From positions 1,240,001 to 1,304,000 of the forward strand of contig WOAB01000052.1 of assembly GCA_027886185.1 (NCBI GenBank): a DNA stretch of 64,000 nucleotides, given 5' to 3'. Both the position numbers and the translations under genes were made by a program. The notes beneath the pieces were generated by a model, which did no database searches, was not told the DNA's origin, and worked only from the letters and a program-made list of their open reading frames with translations. This DNA comes from Rheum nobile. Taxonomy: Eukaryota > Streptophyta > Magnoliopsida > Caryophyllales > Polygonaceae. Every line of letters begins with the position of its first letter. Position 1 is the stretch's first letter. This document shows positions 1 to 10,490 of the stretch, piece by piece.

Positions 1-512
1 ATAGAAGATTTGTAGGTGCTAGGAGAGTCATAAGTCTGTTCTGAAGATTCTGAGGTAGCATTAAAATCACTCTCCGAAATCCAAGGCTTGTTGTTTGTAC
101 GTGCATGATTCCCCAGATATTTCCAGAGCTGAATCCGATTATGAGAGTTAGGGGAAGAATAGATCGCTGACATAATCCATGGCTATTCCCCCCTCCGATA
201 AATTTTGACAGTGATGTGATGCGGGTTCAGCGAGATAGGAGAAACAATAACTTCCGAAGTGCGCCAAAGAAGCCAAATGTCGCCAACAAAACCTTGAGAA
301 TCAACCCGAAGCAAGCCAACATATCTAATCTGACGAGAAACCTGATTAACCCGAACACCGCTAATACGCATTTCAACAAGAGCAAGAACGATGGGGGTCA
401 AGAAGTCGGATAATTTCACGGACAATCGACATGAAATTGGAGCCACCCGCTCCCCGAGTATTCCAAAACAACATGCTGATGTTCTTCATGGGAGACACAA
501 AATTGATAATGT
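1..512 (-). pseudogene. LINE ORF2 amino-terminal endonuclease fragment
   Basis: The minus strand encodes the start of a LINE endonuclease: an FWNTRGAGG motif like the WNxRGxG start of plant L1 ORF2, then a stretch ending VEMRISG where the catalytic ExRxSG-type motif is expected, then a GFVGDIWLLW segment like the conserved GxSGGxxLLW block. Further left, between about 180 and 1, weak similarity to the YASPN and PW-GDFN region continues in another frame. At least one frameshift (about 380-450) and a break near 183 destroy the frame. The reverse transcriptase would lie beyond the left edge. The endonuclease nicks genomic DNA to prime reverse transcription; this copy could not. Confidence 0.75.
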
Positions 513-680
513 CACCAAAGAGAGGGGAGTGCCTTGAGTCCAAAGTAGAAGCAAACGCAACCACATATCGATCTAGTGAATCTATGGAGCGCATCATCGA
601 TGCGTCGAGGAATCGACACCCGACACAAGAGCGGTTGGTGCTCCATTTCCGAAGGAAGCAGATCTATGATCATTCGATTG

Positions 681-685
681 GCCAG
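681..685. repeat. Copia target-site duplication, left copy (gccag)
   Basis: gccag lies directly left of the LTR at 686 and again directly right of the other LTR at 5441-5445. A 5-bp duplication is usual for Copia integrase. Confidence 0.92.
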
Positions 686-1004
686 TGTTGGCAAAGAGTC
701 TCGGATTCACTCAGAAACTTGCCCAGAAATGAAGAACAAACACAGAGAACCGAGAACAGAGATTTCCAGAACTGCACTATGTTCTGATTTTCATTACATA
801 ATAACTGACTCAATAATGCACGAATTTAAACAAGCTAAGCACTACTAACTTCCCACTAACCACGTCTACAACTTTGCCTAAGATATCTACCTCAGACGAC
901 CCCACTAACTAGCTTAACAACTTCCCTAAACATAGCTAGTTATAACAGAAACAAAAACAAAAATAACATGAAATTTAATCTAAGTGTTGAATCACATTTC
1001 AACA
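686..1004 (-). repeat. Copia 3' LTR
   Basis: 319 bp, TG...CA ends, near-identical to 5122-5440. It is the 3' LTR because the coding strand is minus; the end of the RNase H frame reads about 10 bases into it. Confidence 0.95.
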
Positions 1005-1261
1005 CCTTCCCTTGATTTAAACTTGCACATTCCAATCTTCTCCATAAAGAACATATGCTTCACCTGATTCAAGGCCTTTGTAAATAGATCTGCATTCTGA
1101 TCATTTGTGCCACAAAACTTGAGCACAACTTTCCCTTCGAGCACCAACTTCCTCACATAGTGATGCTGAACTTCAATGTGTTTGGTTCTGGCATGGAATG
1201 CATGGTTCTTTGTCATAGCTATGGCTGATTGATTGTCACACCACAGCTCAGTTGCAGCCTC
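992..1261 (-). pseudogene. Copia RNase H carboxy terminus, after a stop
   Basis: Directly after the TAG at 1262-1264 the same frame continues with EAATELWCDNQSAIAMT, the conserved CDNxSAI block of Copia RNase H, then a HIEVxHHYVR block and an ADLFTKAL motif near the carboxy end. RNase H removes the RNA strand during reverse transcription. The intervening stop cuts these roughly 90 residues off the polyprotein. Confidence 0.85.
1005..1013 (-). other. Copia polypurine tract
   Basis: On the minus strand AAGGGAAGG directly abuts the 3' LTR, the position and composition of the plus-strand primer for reverse transcription. Confidence 0.8.
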
Positions 1262-2215
1262 CTAAGCACAGCATAAATCAACAAGCATCTTTCTCAGCCA
1301 CACAGCTTGCCTTGAAGCAGACCCTGCAGCTACATATTCTGCCTCTGATGAAGATAGGGCCACAGTATCCTGCTTCTTCGAACTCCATGTGATTGCTCCA
1401 GATCCTAGACTGAACACAGAGCCAGAAGTGCTCTTTCTGTCATCTAGGCAGCCTGCCCAATCATTGTCTGTGTACCCTATGAGCTTGAAGTCCTCACTTG
1501 ACTCATACCAAATGCCATATCCTGCAGTGCCAGCCACATATCTGAGAATCCTCTTTGCAGCTCCTAAATGCTGCCTTGATGGTGAGTGCATATACCTCGA
1601 GACAACACTCACACAATAGGCTATATCAGGCCTAGTATGTGTGAGATAGTTTAGGCCTCCAACAAGGCTCCTAAACAGCTTCTCATCACCTCTCTCAGTG
1701 CAATCTTCTCTCTGCAGCTTCTCATTTGTGTTCATGGGTGTGATAGCAGCCTCACAATTCTCCATGTGGAACTTCTTCAACATGTCCTTGGCATACTTTT
1801 CCTGGCACACAAATATGCCTTGCTTCCTCTGCTTGACTTCAAGGCCAAGAAAATACTGCAGCACTCCCAAGTCAGTCATCTCAAACTCCTTCTTCATCAC
1901 AGTTTGGAAGCTTGACAACAGCTTCTCTGAGTCACTGAAGTAGATGATGTCATCTACATAGAGAAGCACCACAATGAACCTCTTCATTTCTTCCTTTCTC
2001 ACATACAGTGTAGGCTCATTCTCACTCCTTTCAAAGCCATTGTTGATGAAGAAATCGTCAATTCTGCTATACCATGCTCTAGAGGCCTGTTTTAGCCCAT
2101 AGAGAGCTTTATGCAGCTTGAGAACTTTGCTCTCTTCTCCTCTCTTGATGAAGCCCTCAGGTTGCTCAACAAATACCTCTTCTTGAAGTTCTCCATTCAG
2201 AAAGGCTAACTTCAC
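1262..2215 (-). CDS. Copia reverse transcriptase and RNase H segment of the polyprotein
   Basis: The frame opens at the usual VKLAFLNGEL block of Copia reverse transcriptase and includes the catalytic YVDD box (LLYVDDIIY), the DMLKKF thumb region and the RNase H start with the DWAGCLDDRKSTSG signature and SSSEAEYVA. It stops at TAG 1262-1264, before the last RNase H motifs. The first codon here is GTG inside the ancestral polyprotein, not a real start: a single-base loss at about 2218-2221 (where YxLDVK is expected) put it out of frame with the upstream part. The enzyme copies the element RNA into DNA in cytoplasmic particles; this copy is not expressed as one polyprotein. Confidence 0.9.
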   Translation of the reverse strand: MKLAFLNGELQEEVFVEQPEGFIKRGEESKVLKLHKALYGLKQASRAWYSRIDDFFINNGFERSENEPTLYVRKEEMKRFIVVLLYVDDIIYFSDSEKLLSSFQTVMKKEFEMTDLGVLQYFLGLEVKQRKQGIFVCQEKYAKDMLKKFHMENCEAAITPMNTNEKLQREDCTERGDEKLFRSLVGGLNYLTHTRPDIAYCVSVVSRYMHSPSRQHLGAAKRILRYVAGTAGYGIWYESSEDFKLIGYTDNDWAGCLDDRKSTSGSVFSLGSGAITWSSKKQDTVALSSSEAEYVAAGSASRQAVWLRKMLVDLCCA

Positions 2216-2403
2216 ATCAAATTGTACACAGGAAGCTTCTTCTGAGCAGCTATGGCAAGCACTAGTCTCACAGTTTCAAACCTTGCCACAGGAGAGAATG
2301 TTTCTTCAAAGTCAATCCCTTCCTTCTGTGCATACCCCTTGGCAACCAGCCTTGCTTTGTGCTTTTGAATACTTCCATCAGTGTTGAATTTGGTTCTGAA
2401 GAC

Positions 2404-4944
2404 TCACTTCAAACCAATCACATTCTTGCCCTCAGGAAGATCAACCAGCTTCCATGTTTCATTCCTCTGAATGGAGCTCATCTCTTCCTTCATTACCTGC
2501 TGCCATTCATGCTTACTTGCAGCTTCCTCATAGTTACTTGGCTCAGTAACATTCAGGGCAAAATCACAACTCTCATACAATTCAGCCAATGATCTCATAC
2601 CTCTTGGTGGTGTACCACTTGATGAGCTTGAGCTTGATGACCTTGAGCTACTTGAAGAGCTGCTAGTTGGTGATGTTGATGAGCTTACAGTGCCATTGCC
2701 AAGATCAACATCTTGAGCATTCTCTGTTGCAACTTCTCTTGAGCTATCAACCATGTCAACACTTTGCCTCTGAGCAGTTTCACTTTGCTCTTCCTTCCAG
2801 TCCCACTTTGAGCCTTCATCAAACACCACATTCCTGCTGATAATCACCTTCTTTGACACAGGATTGTATAGCCTATATGCCTTAGACTGTGTTGCATAGC
2901 CAATGAAGACACACTTCACACTCTTATCATCTAGCTTTGCTCTCAGGTTCACCATAGTGTAAGCAATGCAGCCAAATATCCTTAGATGACTCACACTAGG
3001 TCTCTTACCTCTCCATGCTTCATATGGAGTTTGATTCATCACAGCTTTGGTAGGGGATATGTTGAGTATATAGACAGCAGTGGCTACTGCCTCGCACCAG
3101 AGAGCATTTGGCACTTCCTTTGCCTTCAACATGCTCCTTGCCATCTCCACCACTGTCCTGTTCTTCCTCTCAGCGACACCATTTTGCTCAGGTGTATAGG
3201 GTGTTGTGAGCTCTCTCTTTATTCCATACTTCTCACAGAACTCAGTGAACTCCTTAGACAGAAATTCACCTCCTCTATCTGTCCTTAAAGCCTTCACCTT
3301 CTTGCCACTTTGGTTTTCCACCAATGCCTTAAACTTCTTGAAGTTCTCAAAGGCTTCAGACTTAGCCTTTAAGAAGAACACCCAACTCATCCTACTATGA
3401 TCATCTGTGATCAAGAGAAAATACTTGCTGCCTCCCAGTGATTCAGTTTGCATAGGATCACACAAATCTGCATGAAGCAACTCTAGCACCTCACTTGCTC
3501 TCCATGCTTTGCCACTCGGAAATGACCCCTTTGACTGCTTCCCATACACATAGCCTTCACACAACTCTAGCTCACCAATCTTTGGCAAGCCATTCACCAT
3601 CTCTTTTGTCTGAAGCAGCCTCAGCCCTTGCATATTGAGATGACCATATCTGTGATGCCACACTCTAGTGTCATTATCTCCTTTTGCTATCAGTGCCTTC
3701 CCTGCACTTGAAGACAACTCAAGAGGAAAGACCTTATTCTTTCCCATTGTAACACTTACTATCACCCCATCTGATTTCTTGTCTTTTATGAAGCAAGATT
3801 GATCATCAAAAATCACATAAAAAACAGAACATAGCAACTGACCAACACTAAGCAAATTATGAGCCAACTTTGGCACATATTGCACATCATAAATCAGTTT
3901 AACAGTACCTCTTTCTGACATCATGGCCATTGTGCCTCTTCCTTCAACCTCAAGTTGATTATCATCACCAAGCCTGACTTGACTCTTCTTTGACTCATCC
4001 AGGTCTTTGAACAATTCTCTTATGCCTGACATGTGGTTGGAACATCCACTGTCGACATACCATACTCCATTTGTGATCTTGGCTGTTGTGTTCTGAGTAA
4101 GAAGCAACTTCTCTTGTTCTACTAGCTGTGCTAGAAACAGCTTGTCTTCTTGCTCCACAAAGTTTGATCTCTGATCATTCTTCTTCTCTCCTTCTTCCCT
4201 TTGCTTCTTCCAGCATTGGGCTTCTTTGTGTCCATGCTTCTTGCAGTAGTAACACTTGAACACTTTCTTTTGCTGATCAGATTCTCTCCCTTCACTTCCT
4301 TGGCCAAATCTTCCTCGACCTCTTCCTCTGAAGCCACCTCTACCTCTATTGAAGTGTTGGCCTGATCTTTCTTTGCTTTCATCTCTTCCCATGAAAGCCT
4401 TCTCTTCCTTCTGATCTCCTGATCTATTCAGCCTCTCCTCATGAGCTTGCAGAGAGCCCATCAACTCATCAAAGGAATAGGTCTCTATATCCTTTGATTC
4501 CTCTATGACAGCAACAATATGATCATACTTTGTTGTAAGGCTTCTCAAAACCTTACCAACAATATGCTCGTTCGACACCTCTTCTCCATATGATCTCATC
4601 TGCTGCACAATGCCAGAGATCCTAGACAAGTACTCTTGCACTGGTTCCTTGTCTTTCATAAGAGAGGTCTCGAATTCTCTCCTCAGTGACTGCAATCTCA
4701 CTGTGATCACCTTCTTATCTCCAAGGTATTCTTGCTTTAAAGTGTCCCAGGCTTCCTTTGATGTTGCAGCAGAGGCAATCCTAGGGAAGATCTCATCATC
4801 AAGAGCTTGTTGTATCATAAACAAGGCTCTTGCATCCTTCTTCCTCTTCTCTCTCAGGGCCTGATCTGGCTCTTCTGTGCCATCATCTTCGAACCCTTCA
4901 TCAACCAATCCCCACAGTTCTTGTGACTTGAAAAGAGTCTTCAT
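2404..4944 (-). CDS. Copia Gag, protease and integrase polyprotein (truncated by a stop)
   Basis: An 846-codon frame from ATG 4944. Order: UBN2-type Gag (about 1-190), Arg/Gly-rich linker (RGRGGFRGRGRGRF), zinc knuckle CYYCKKHGHKEAQC, aspartic protease with VDSGCSNHM, GAG-pre-integrase (HHRYGHLN), integrase core with aspartates in LHADLCDP and LRTDRGGEF and the glutamate in NGVAERKNR, then a Ser-rich linker and the first residues of reverse transcriptase, ending VIGLK. The next codon is TGA where family members have Trp (LKWVFRTK). All visible catalytic residues of protease and integrase are present, so this part could be made as a Gag-Pro-Int product. Confidence 0.93.
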   Translation of the reverse strand: MKTLFKSQELWGLVDEGFEDDGTEEPDQALREKRKKDARALFMIQQALDDEIFPRIASAATSKEAWDTLKQEYLGDKKVITVRLQSLRREFETSLMKDKEPVQEYLSRISGIVQQMRSYGEEVSNEHIVGKVLRSLTTKYDHIVAVIEESKDIETYSFDELMGSLQAHEERLNRSGDQKEEKAFMGRDESKERSGQHFNRGRGGFRGRGRGRFGQGSEGRESDQQKKVFKCYYCKKHGHKEAQCWKKQREEGEKKNDQRSNFVEQEDKLFLAQLVEQEKLLLTQNTTAKITNGVWYVDSGCSNHMSGIRELFKDLDESKKSQVRLGDDNQLEVEGRGTMAMMSERGTVKLIYDVQYVPKLAHNLLSVGQLLCSVFYVIFDDQSCFIKDKKSDGVIVSVTMGKNKVFPLELSSSAGKALIAKGDNDTRVWHHRYGHLNMQGLRLLQTKEMVNGLPKIGELELCEGYVYGKQSKGSFPSGKAWRASEVLELLHADLCDPMQTESLGGSKYFLLITDDHSRMSWVFFLKAKSEAFENFKKFKALVENQSGKKVKALRTDRGGEFLSKEFTEFCEKYGIKRELTTPYTPEQNGVAERKNRTVVEMARSMLKAKEVPNALWCEAVATAVYILNISPTKAVMNQTPYEAWRGKRPSVSHLRIFGCIAYTMVNLRAKLDDKSVKCVFIGYATQSKAYRLYNPVSKKVIISRNVVFDEGSKWDWKEEQSETAQRQSVDMVDSSREVATENAQDVDLGNGTVSSSTSPTSSSSSSSRSSSSSSSSGTPPRGMRSLAELYESCDFALNVTEPSNYEEAASKHEWQQVMKEEMSSIQRNETWKLVDLPEGKNVIGLK

Positions 4945-5106
4945 TTTTCAAGCCCCAAAACTGATACTTTGAACCCTTGAAAATGGGCAATTGCGAAGTC
5001 CCATTGTTGTTTCCTCCAGGGTTCTGCATCACTCTTTCTCTCGTGTTTCCTTTTGTGTTTTCTCTCAATTCTTTCCCTCACTCTCCTAGGATCGAAACCT
5101 AGTAAA

Positions 5107-5118
5107 GCTCTGATACCA
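5107..5118 (-). other. Primer-binding site for initiator tRNA-Met
   Basis: On the minus strand TGGTATCAGAGC lies three bases inside the 5' LTR. It matches the 3' end of plant initiator tRNA-Met, the usual Copia primer. Confidence 0.9.
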
Positions 5119-5121
5119 ATT

Positions 5122-5440
5122 TGTTGGCAAAGAGTCTCAGATTCACTCAGAAACTTGCCCAGAAATGAAGAACAAACACAGAGAACCGAGAACAGAGATT
5201 TCCAGAACTGCACTATGTTCTGATTTTCATTACATAATAACTGACTCAATAATGCACGAATTTAAACAAGCTAAGCACTACTAACTTCCCACTAACCACG
5301 TCTACAACTTTGCCTAAGATATCTACCTCAGACGACCCCACTAACTAGCTTAACAACTTCCCTAAACATAGCTAGTTATAACAGAAACAAAAACAAAAAT
5401 AACATGAAATTTAATCTAAGTGTTGAATCACATTTCAACA
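5122..5440 (-). repeat. Copia 5' LTR
   Basis: 319 bp, TGTTGG to TTCAACA. It should carry the promoter of the element on the minus strand. One difference from the 3' LTR was seen. Confidence 0.95.
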
Positions 5441-5445
5441 GCCAG
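5441..5445. repeat. Copia target-site duplication, right copy (gccag)
   Basis: Perfect match to 681-685, confirming both LTR boundaries. Confidence 0.92.
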
Positions 5446-5841
5446 CAATAGGAGTACCTTTCGAAGATTGGAAATCACCAGGCTTAGGCGGGAAAGCATT
5501 GTCGTGGTGACCACCTTCGGGATTAGTGGAAGGGTTGTGGGGTCCATGGGGAGGTTCTTGGGAAGGGGTGAGAGGATTTGAGGCTAGGGGAAGCTCCAGC
5601 TCTTTCGAGAGGGGCGGTACAAGAGGGGCGAGTTCTGAATGTTTATGAAAGACGATTTTCTTGATAAGCTGTGTTTTTTTAAGGATAGAACCTTATTAAC
5701 GATAGTGGGAATGGAAGATAATTTTCTTTGGGATCTTCTAGTATAGGATAATTGGTTGTCTTTTAAATCTTTCTTCTTATCCTCTTTTTTGACTTTTGGC
5801 AACTGAATCTTTTCCTTCTGGTATCACCTCTGCTTTTTTGG

Positions 5842-7116
5842 TTACAAAATCTTTAGCCTCCAGGATCCCTTTTGAGATTTGTGAAGATTTGCCAGTTTCA
5901 AAGTCGAACCAGAATTGGAACCAGCAAGCAGTGGATTCTGAATCGTAGCCGAAGAGGAGGAGAGGGCGGCGGTCGGACTGGGACGCTTGACAAGAGAGCC
6001 CGCCACAACAATTTCGGCAGCCACAGGCGCAACAGGGGTCGCCGTCACAAAGGTCCCCTCCCCATCATCGTCAGACATTAAGGCGGCAAACCGAGAGCCT
6101 TGACCAGACGAGAGAGCCTTATTCTTTTCCTGCGTCATGGAGTCAAGATCCAAGTTGGATGGCGCCTGTTGTGACGGGTAAGCATTGGCCTACGCAACAA
6201 CTTGAGGGTGATGTGAAGGCTTCACGACCTTGTTCCAAGGGCCATGGCCATCTGGCGATAAAGCAGGATGCTTGTCCGCATCCTCAGAGAGCGCCAGAGC
6301 AGCCTCACTAGGGTCCAGTAGCAAGGGACACGCTTCATTAACATGCCCGATTTTGCCACAATTGTAGCAAAGCATTCAGACACCCTTATACTGAATCACC
6401 CAAGTGCGACCCCGAAAACGAAACTTTGACAACAAAGGCTTGGAGAGATCAATCTCACCAGCGAGTCGGACGAACTGCCCCTGATTTGCTTTGATTGTCG
6501 TCTTGTCAATCCGTACCACATTACCAACTAAACTCCCCACACGAGAGAGGAATCCGGTATAAAAATATTCCAACCTAAGCCCCGGGATACAAATCCACGC
6601 CGTCAGAACTTTAGCTCTATCATTGTAAGAGTCGAAGTTTGGTGTCCAACGCCGAATCATCAGATAATTATCGTCGAGCAACCAAGGACCCTGGGTCAAG
6701 ACAAAAGCATAGTCGTCCTCATTTGAGAATTTGGCCACATAGTGGCTATTACCGATGTCCATCAGCGTGAGCGAGCCTTTGAGAGACCATTTATGTTCAA
6801 GACATTTCTTGAACTGCGGATAGCCATGACCTTTGTCGAGCATGTTAAGAATCAAGGAGCGAGCGCAAGGCCTGCGTAGTTCCCTTTTTTCAGCAGCAGT
6901 CAAGGCAATACTTGGACAAAGCGGGTCATTGCTTTCATCATCAACATCATCGTCAGTCTCATAGAGATCTGGGCGGTCATCCCAATCTACTTCCTGTGGA
7001 GAAGGCAAAGTCTGATTATCCTCCGCAGCAAGCACCGCCTTGAAAGACAAGGGTGGAGTGGGAGAAGTTGAATCCGAATCCGAAATGGCGGAGCCGGGTC
7101 GAGCAAGGGAAGCCAT
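5842..7116 (-). pseudogene. LINE ORF1: DUF4283 and zinc-knuckle protein, two in-frame stops
   Basis: Translation from the ATG at 7116 gives an acidic, Ser/Pro-rich start (about residues 1-75), a DUF4283 domain (about 80-245, with a QGPWLLDDNYLMIRRW block and ending near WVIQY), then a CX2CX4HX4C zinc knuckle (CYNCGKIGHVNEAC) and a low-complexity tail. Two stop codons lie in the same frame, a TGA just before 6375 and a TAG just before 6189, and otherwise the frame is continuous to 5842. Basic C-terminal remnants continue in shifted frames to about 5446, where the Copia element begins. ORF1 proteins of plant LINEs bind the element RNA. The gene is inactive by its stops. Confidence 0.85.
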
Positions 7117-7691
7117 ACTTTTTTATATAAATAAAAGAAGAATAAAAAATAGCGTTAAGTTACAAAAAAGTTTATTTTTATTTGGAAATTGATTATATAA
7201 GGAAATCATACTTTTTTGTTAGATGGAAAGATTTGTTAAAAAGATTATAAGTATTACTTTTCACTAGTAAAATTACATAAGATATTCTAATTTAGAAGTC
7301 TTATTTATCGTCTTGGTGGCTACGAATAGCAAAACCCATTTTTATATATAACAAAATAGAAGACATGACATGGCCGAAGTGAGTAATATTGCACTTCAGC
7401 CTGCTTAATCAAAATTAATCTAAACCCACGTGCAATTTAGAGTGTTTTAAATTTCACCTAGAAGATAAAATTGATCCTATAAAATATACGCTTTGATAAT
7501 GATTAGTCGTGTACTATTTATAAAAATATGTTCCTATTTATTATTGAGAAGAAGTTTCACATATATTTAATCCTTATTGTACAACATGAGAAATATTATG
7601 GATCATTGGATCAAGGAGATGAAGGGTTGAGATTAAAAGAGGTGAAAATGAGTGAATAGTGACACGGTTGCATAACCGTAAATACGTTTAA
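7117..7691. other. AT-rich sequence beyond the LINE 5' end
   Basis: No coding signal recognised. It may contain the LINE 5' leader just right of 7116, but I saw no boundary or target duplication. Confidence 0.4.
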
Positions 7692-8232
7692 CTCTCTTTT
7701 TTCGGTCAACAAATTTTTATTTTTATTTTTTTCGTTTCTGATCATTTTGGAATAGACGATTATTGACGTTCACATGTAAGTACTACATATTCATTTTTCT
7801 ATGAGGTAAGGTTCACATATAACATGTTCATGTTCAAACACATATCTTTGTGCATTTAGAGCTTATTTGTGAACATCAGTTCACAAATAAATGAACGTTA
7901 ATAGCTTATTTGTGAACCTTCTATATAGGTTAATTCATAATGATCAGGGGACGTTAAGAGCTTTTTTTATTATTTTTCGTCTCTGATCGTTCTGGAATAG
8001 ACAATTATTAACGTTCACATATAACTACTAAATGTTTATTATTCTATGCCATAAGGTTCACATATAACATGTTCATGTTCAAACACATGTCTTTGCACAT
8101 TTAGAGCTTATTTGTGAACCTTCTATATAGGTTATTTCAGAATGATTAGGGGACGAAAACAAAAAAAAATTAAAAAAAATTTGACCAAATAAAAATAAAA
8201 ATCGACGGCCGAAATCGTTTCGCTTGTTGTAT
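7692..8232. repeat. Palindromic DNA-element relic with inverted ends and an internal duplication
   Basis: The left edge (ttttttcggtcaac, then a T-rich run, then cgtttctgatcattttggaa) recurs inverted at the right edge (8128-8232). An internal block containing gttcacatataacatgttca and cttatttgtgaac occurs twice in direct orientation, at about 7729-7954 and 7978-8154. This is the architecture of a foldback or MULE-like non-autonomous element that has partly duplicated itself. No clear TSD was found, so the limits are approximate. Confidence 0.4.
7863..7890. repeat. Perfect 12-bp stem hairpin
   Basis: TTATTTGTGAAC, loop atca, GTTCACAAATAA. It lies in the first internal copy of the palindromic element and is absent from the second copy at about 8108. 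Confidence 0.8.
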
Positions 8233-8551
8233 GATAAGGGCCTGTTGTACATGATCCTCAATCTTATTATTGAAGTGTATTCTCCCTACTTCATTCAAGA
8301 TGGATAAAAAAAGGGATTTATAAGACATGGGTCAAGAATTATATAACTTGTCAAATCTACTATATAACTACTAAATGCAAAGTCCGACTGCGCCACATGT
8401 CATCACCATATTGATTTTGCCACATGTCATCACTATAATTTTTCTAAATTTTTTTTCAATAAAACAACTAAAACTAAAAATTATATACCAACTATAATCT
8501 ACTTTCCTAATTAATATATATATACACATATACCTACCTTATTTATAAATT

Positions 8552-8731
8552 ACAATCAATAATTACCAAAACTAAGTAATAATATTATACAGCTTTCATA
8601 TTTGATTATGACACAATTAGTTTTCACCAAAACAATCAATAATTACCAAAATTAAGTAATAGTATTACACAGCTTTCATATTTGATTACGACACTATCAG
8701 TTTTTACCAAAACAATCAATAATCACCAAAA
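8552..8731. repeat. 80-bp tandem repeat, about 2.2 copies, inside the Helitron
   Basis: Units begin acaatcaata at 8552, 8632 and 8712, exactly 80 bases apart, with a few substitutions between copies; each full unit holds tacagctttcatatttgatta or a close variant. Confidence 0.85.
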
Positions 8732-9849
8732 CCTATTAAGCATAGCAATTGAATCTTGATAATGATTGTTCAACCTACACAACAAAACAACACATTGATA
8801 AGAACAATATTGCAAATCTCATAATTAATCCCAAAAATTAGTATGACCGGAATTTACCCCAAAGAAAGACTTCAATAAGAACAATGCTTGCAAATTTCAA
8901 ATATGTTGCAAATCTCAGCATTGGTAGAGCAATGCTGCAAATCTTTTATTTCATTAGTTTTGTTGTTTTGACTTAGACATATTTTTACGGTTTATCATTA
9001 TCTATATTTTAATGTTGGATGTGGCTATTCCGGTTTCATAACTATTTAGCCATTTTTTAATATAAATAAAGTAATAGAGAGTGTCACCTCTCTTTCGATA
9101 ATTTATTCTATTGTTCTTTTTTAATACTTACTATTAAATTACAGTTTATAAAGCTCATTAGTATTATTAATTATGTAATGGCCCAATAAGCTCTATAATT
9201 AATTTATTTTAGTTTATATATATAATATTTACTAAAACATATTGTATGTTGTGAGCGAAGGTGGAGAATCAATTTAAAGTTGGGCCTATAAGCCGATTAA
9301 AACTATTCAAAGTTGCATTCAATATTAACGTCATATACATTTAGTAGTTATAAATATAAATTTATATTATATTTTTTATAATACTAAATTAAATATTTAC
9401 CGTGGACCTTTTGTAAATTTTTTTGATTACTTATATTAATTAGTTACATATGTTTGTGTATTTTTATAATATTAGGACAAAAACATTAGTAGTATGTAGA
9501 TTAATTTATTTTACTTTGAATATATTTTAGATTTGTAGGGTGATTTTGTTATGGACGAATTAACCCGACATAACAGAACGTTGAAATTGCCTGTTATTAG
9601 AGAGAAACGACAATGGACAAATTCAAATCGATCAGCTTAATAAATTGCATTTAATTCTTTGACATTTGTTTTCGATGAATTGAAATATGAAATTTAATAT
9701 AAATACTAAATATGCAGGTTCAATTCTTAGAGTTAGTCCAAATTCTTCAGTTAGTGAACGTATCCCCCTGACTGACATTTCAAATGGTTAGTGATTGTTA
9801 TTCTATAAAGTCTCTATTTATTTTTATAATACTAAATTAAACCACACAG

Positions 9850-10129
9850 CTTGACAGTCATGTCATACAAGGGAGAATTATTTCAGGAAACAATATTGGA
9901 CATACGGTTTTGATTCCTCGCATGATCATGTCACCGTCAGACACTTCAATTTCTTGCAAATGTCGGTTTGTATCTTCCACATCCTGTTTTCAATCATGGT
10001 CGGTTTTATGTTGATTCATCAAGGGTGACTAGCAAGAAAGGTTTGCAGATATTGATTTGCGATAAAGACAAGAAGAGATATAGTACTACAACCAATGTAG
10101 TATACAATAAAGTTTTTGATAATTTGTAG
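9850..10129 (+). pseudogene. Helitron RepHel helicase, carboxy-terminal relic
   Basis: Bases 10010-10129 encode VDSSRVTSKKGLQIL and then NVVYNKVFDNL followed by TAG, the conserved end of plant Helitron Pif1-type helicases (SRVTSKKGLK, TTNVVYKEVF, NL-stop). Upstream, in other frames, are remnants of the preceding blocks (GNNIG, IPRM, SPSD). Frames are broken between them, and the Rep domain and helicase motifs I-IV are absent. The RepHel protein nicks DNA and unwinds it for rolling-circle transposition; this relic has no activity. Confidence 0.8.
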
Positions 10130-10463
10130 CAATTTTAAACATCGTGCCATATTTTATGTTTAGCGTGTCATTTTCATGTATTAGAGTTAGATGAACATTT
10201 TTATTATGTTTGATCGTTTTAGTAGTATTGATATAAAGGGGTGTGGCTATCCCTGTTTCTAAGACTACTTAGCCAATTTTTATTATTAATAAAGTTATGG
10301 AGAGTTCTGTATCTCTTTATATAATGTAATTTTTTATATATTTAATTTGTTTAGTCGATTAGTCATTTTTAATTTAAATAACTAATCAAATATATATTGA
10401 AACATTAATTCATCGATAATTAAAATATACTATTTTTACAAATATAAGAAAAAATAAACAATT

Positions 10464-10478
10464 CCGTGCAAGGCACGG
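10464..10478 (+). other. Helitron 3' terminal hairpin
   Basis: CCGTGC and GCACGG form a 6-bp stem with an AAG loop, 12 bases before the terminal end of the element (CTAG at 10487-10490). It is the transposition stop signal of Helitrons. Confidence 0.85.
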
Positions 10479-10490
10479 GTATTACACTAG

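Larger units (their letters stand above)
686..5440 (-). mobile_element. Full-length Ty1/Copia LTR retrotransposon, recent insertion
   Basis: A 4755-bp element flanked by gccag, with two 319-bp LTRs that start TGTTGG and end TTCAACA. I see one difference between the LTRs (g/a in the tctcRgattc stretch), which implies a very recent insertion. The tRNA-iMet primer-binding site, Gag, protease, integrase, reverse transcriptase and RNase H follow in Copia order on the minus strand. Despite its youth the polyprotein frame carries three lesions: TGA at 2404-2406, a one-base loss near 2219, and TAG at 1262-1264. It sits inside the LINE. Confidence 0.95.
1..7116 (-). mobile_element. L1-type plant LINE, interrupted by a Copia element
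   Basis: On the minus strand, ORF1 (nucleic-acid-binding) starts at 7116 and the first part of ORF2 (endonuclease) runs off the left edge, which is the order of plant L1-type LINEs. The Copia element at 686-5440 sits between them, near the end of ORF1 and the start of ORF2. With the Copia element and one copy of its gccag TSD removed, the LINE sequence on either side reads on. Both ORFs carry stop codons and frame breaks, so the LINE is dead and older than the Copia insertion. The 5' end lies at or shortly beyond 7116; no TSD can be tested because the 3' end is outside the window. Confidence 0.85.
8356..10490 (+). mobile_element. Helitron deletion derivative
   Basis: It starts TCTACTATATAAC and ends TTACACTAG, with a CCGTGC-AAG-GCACGG hairpin 12 bases before the end. 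It lies between a host A (8355) and T (10491), as Helitrons do. The first part holds a ccacatgtcatcac repeat near the 5' end and an 80-bp tandem repeat. About 360 bp before the 3' end lie the last residues of a Helitron helicase, so this is a shortened autonomous element and not a fully unrelated passenger. A segment with gtggctat and tagccatttttt at about 9013-9120 recurs at 10236-10330. Confidence 0.85.
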
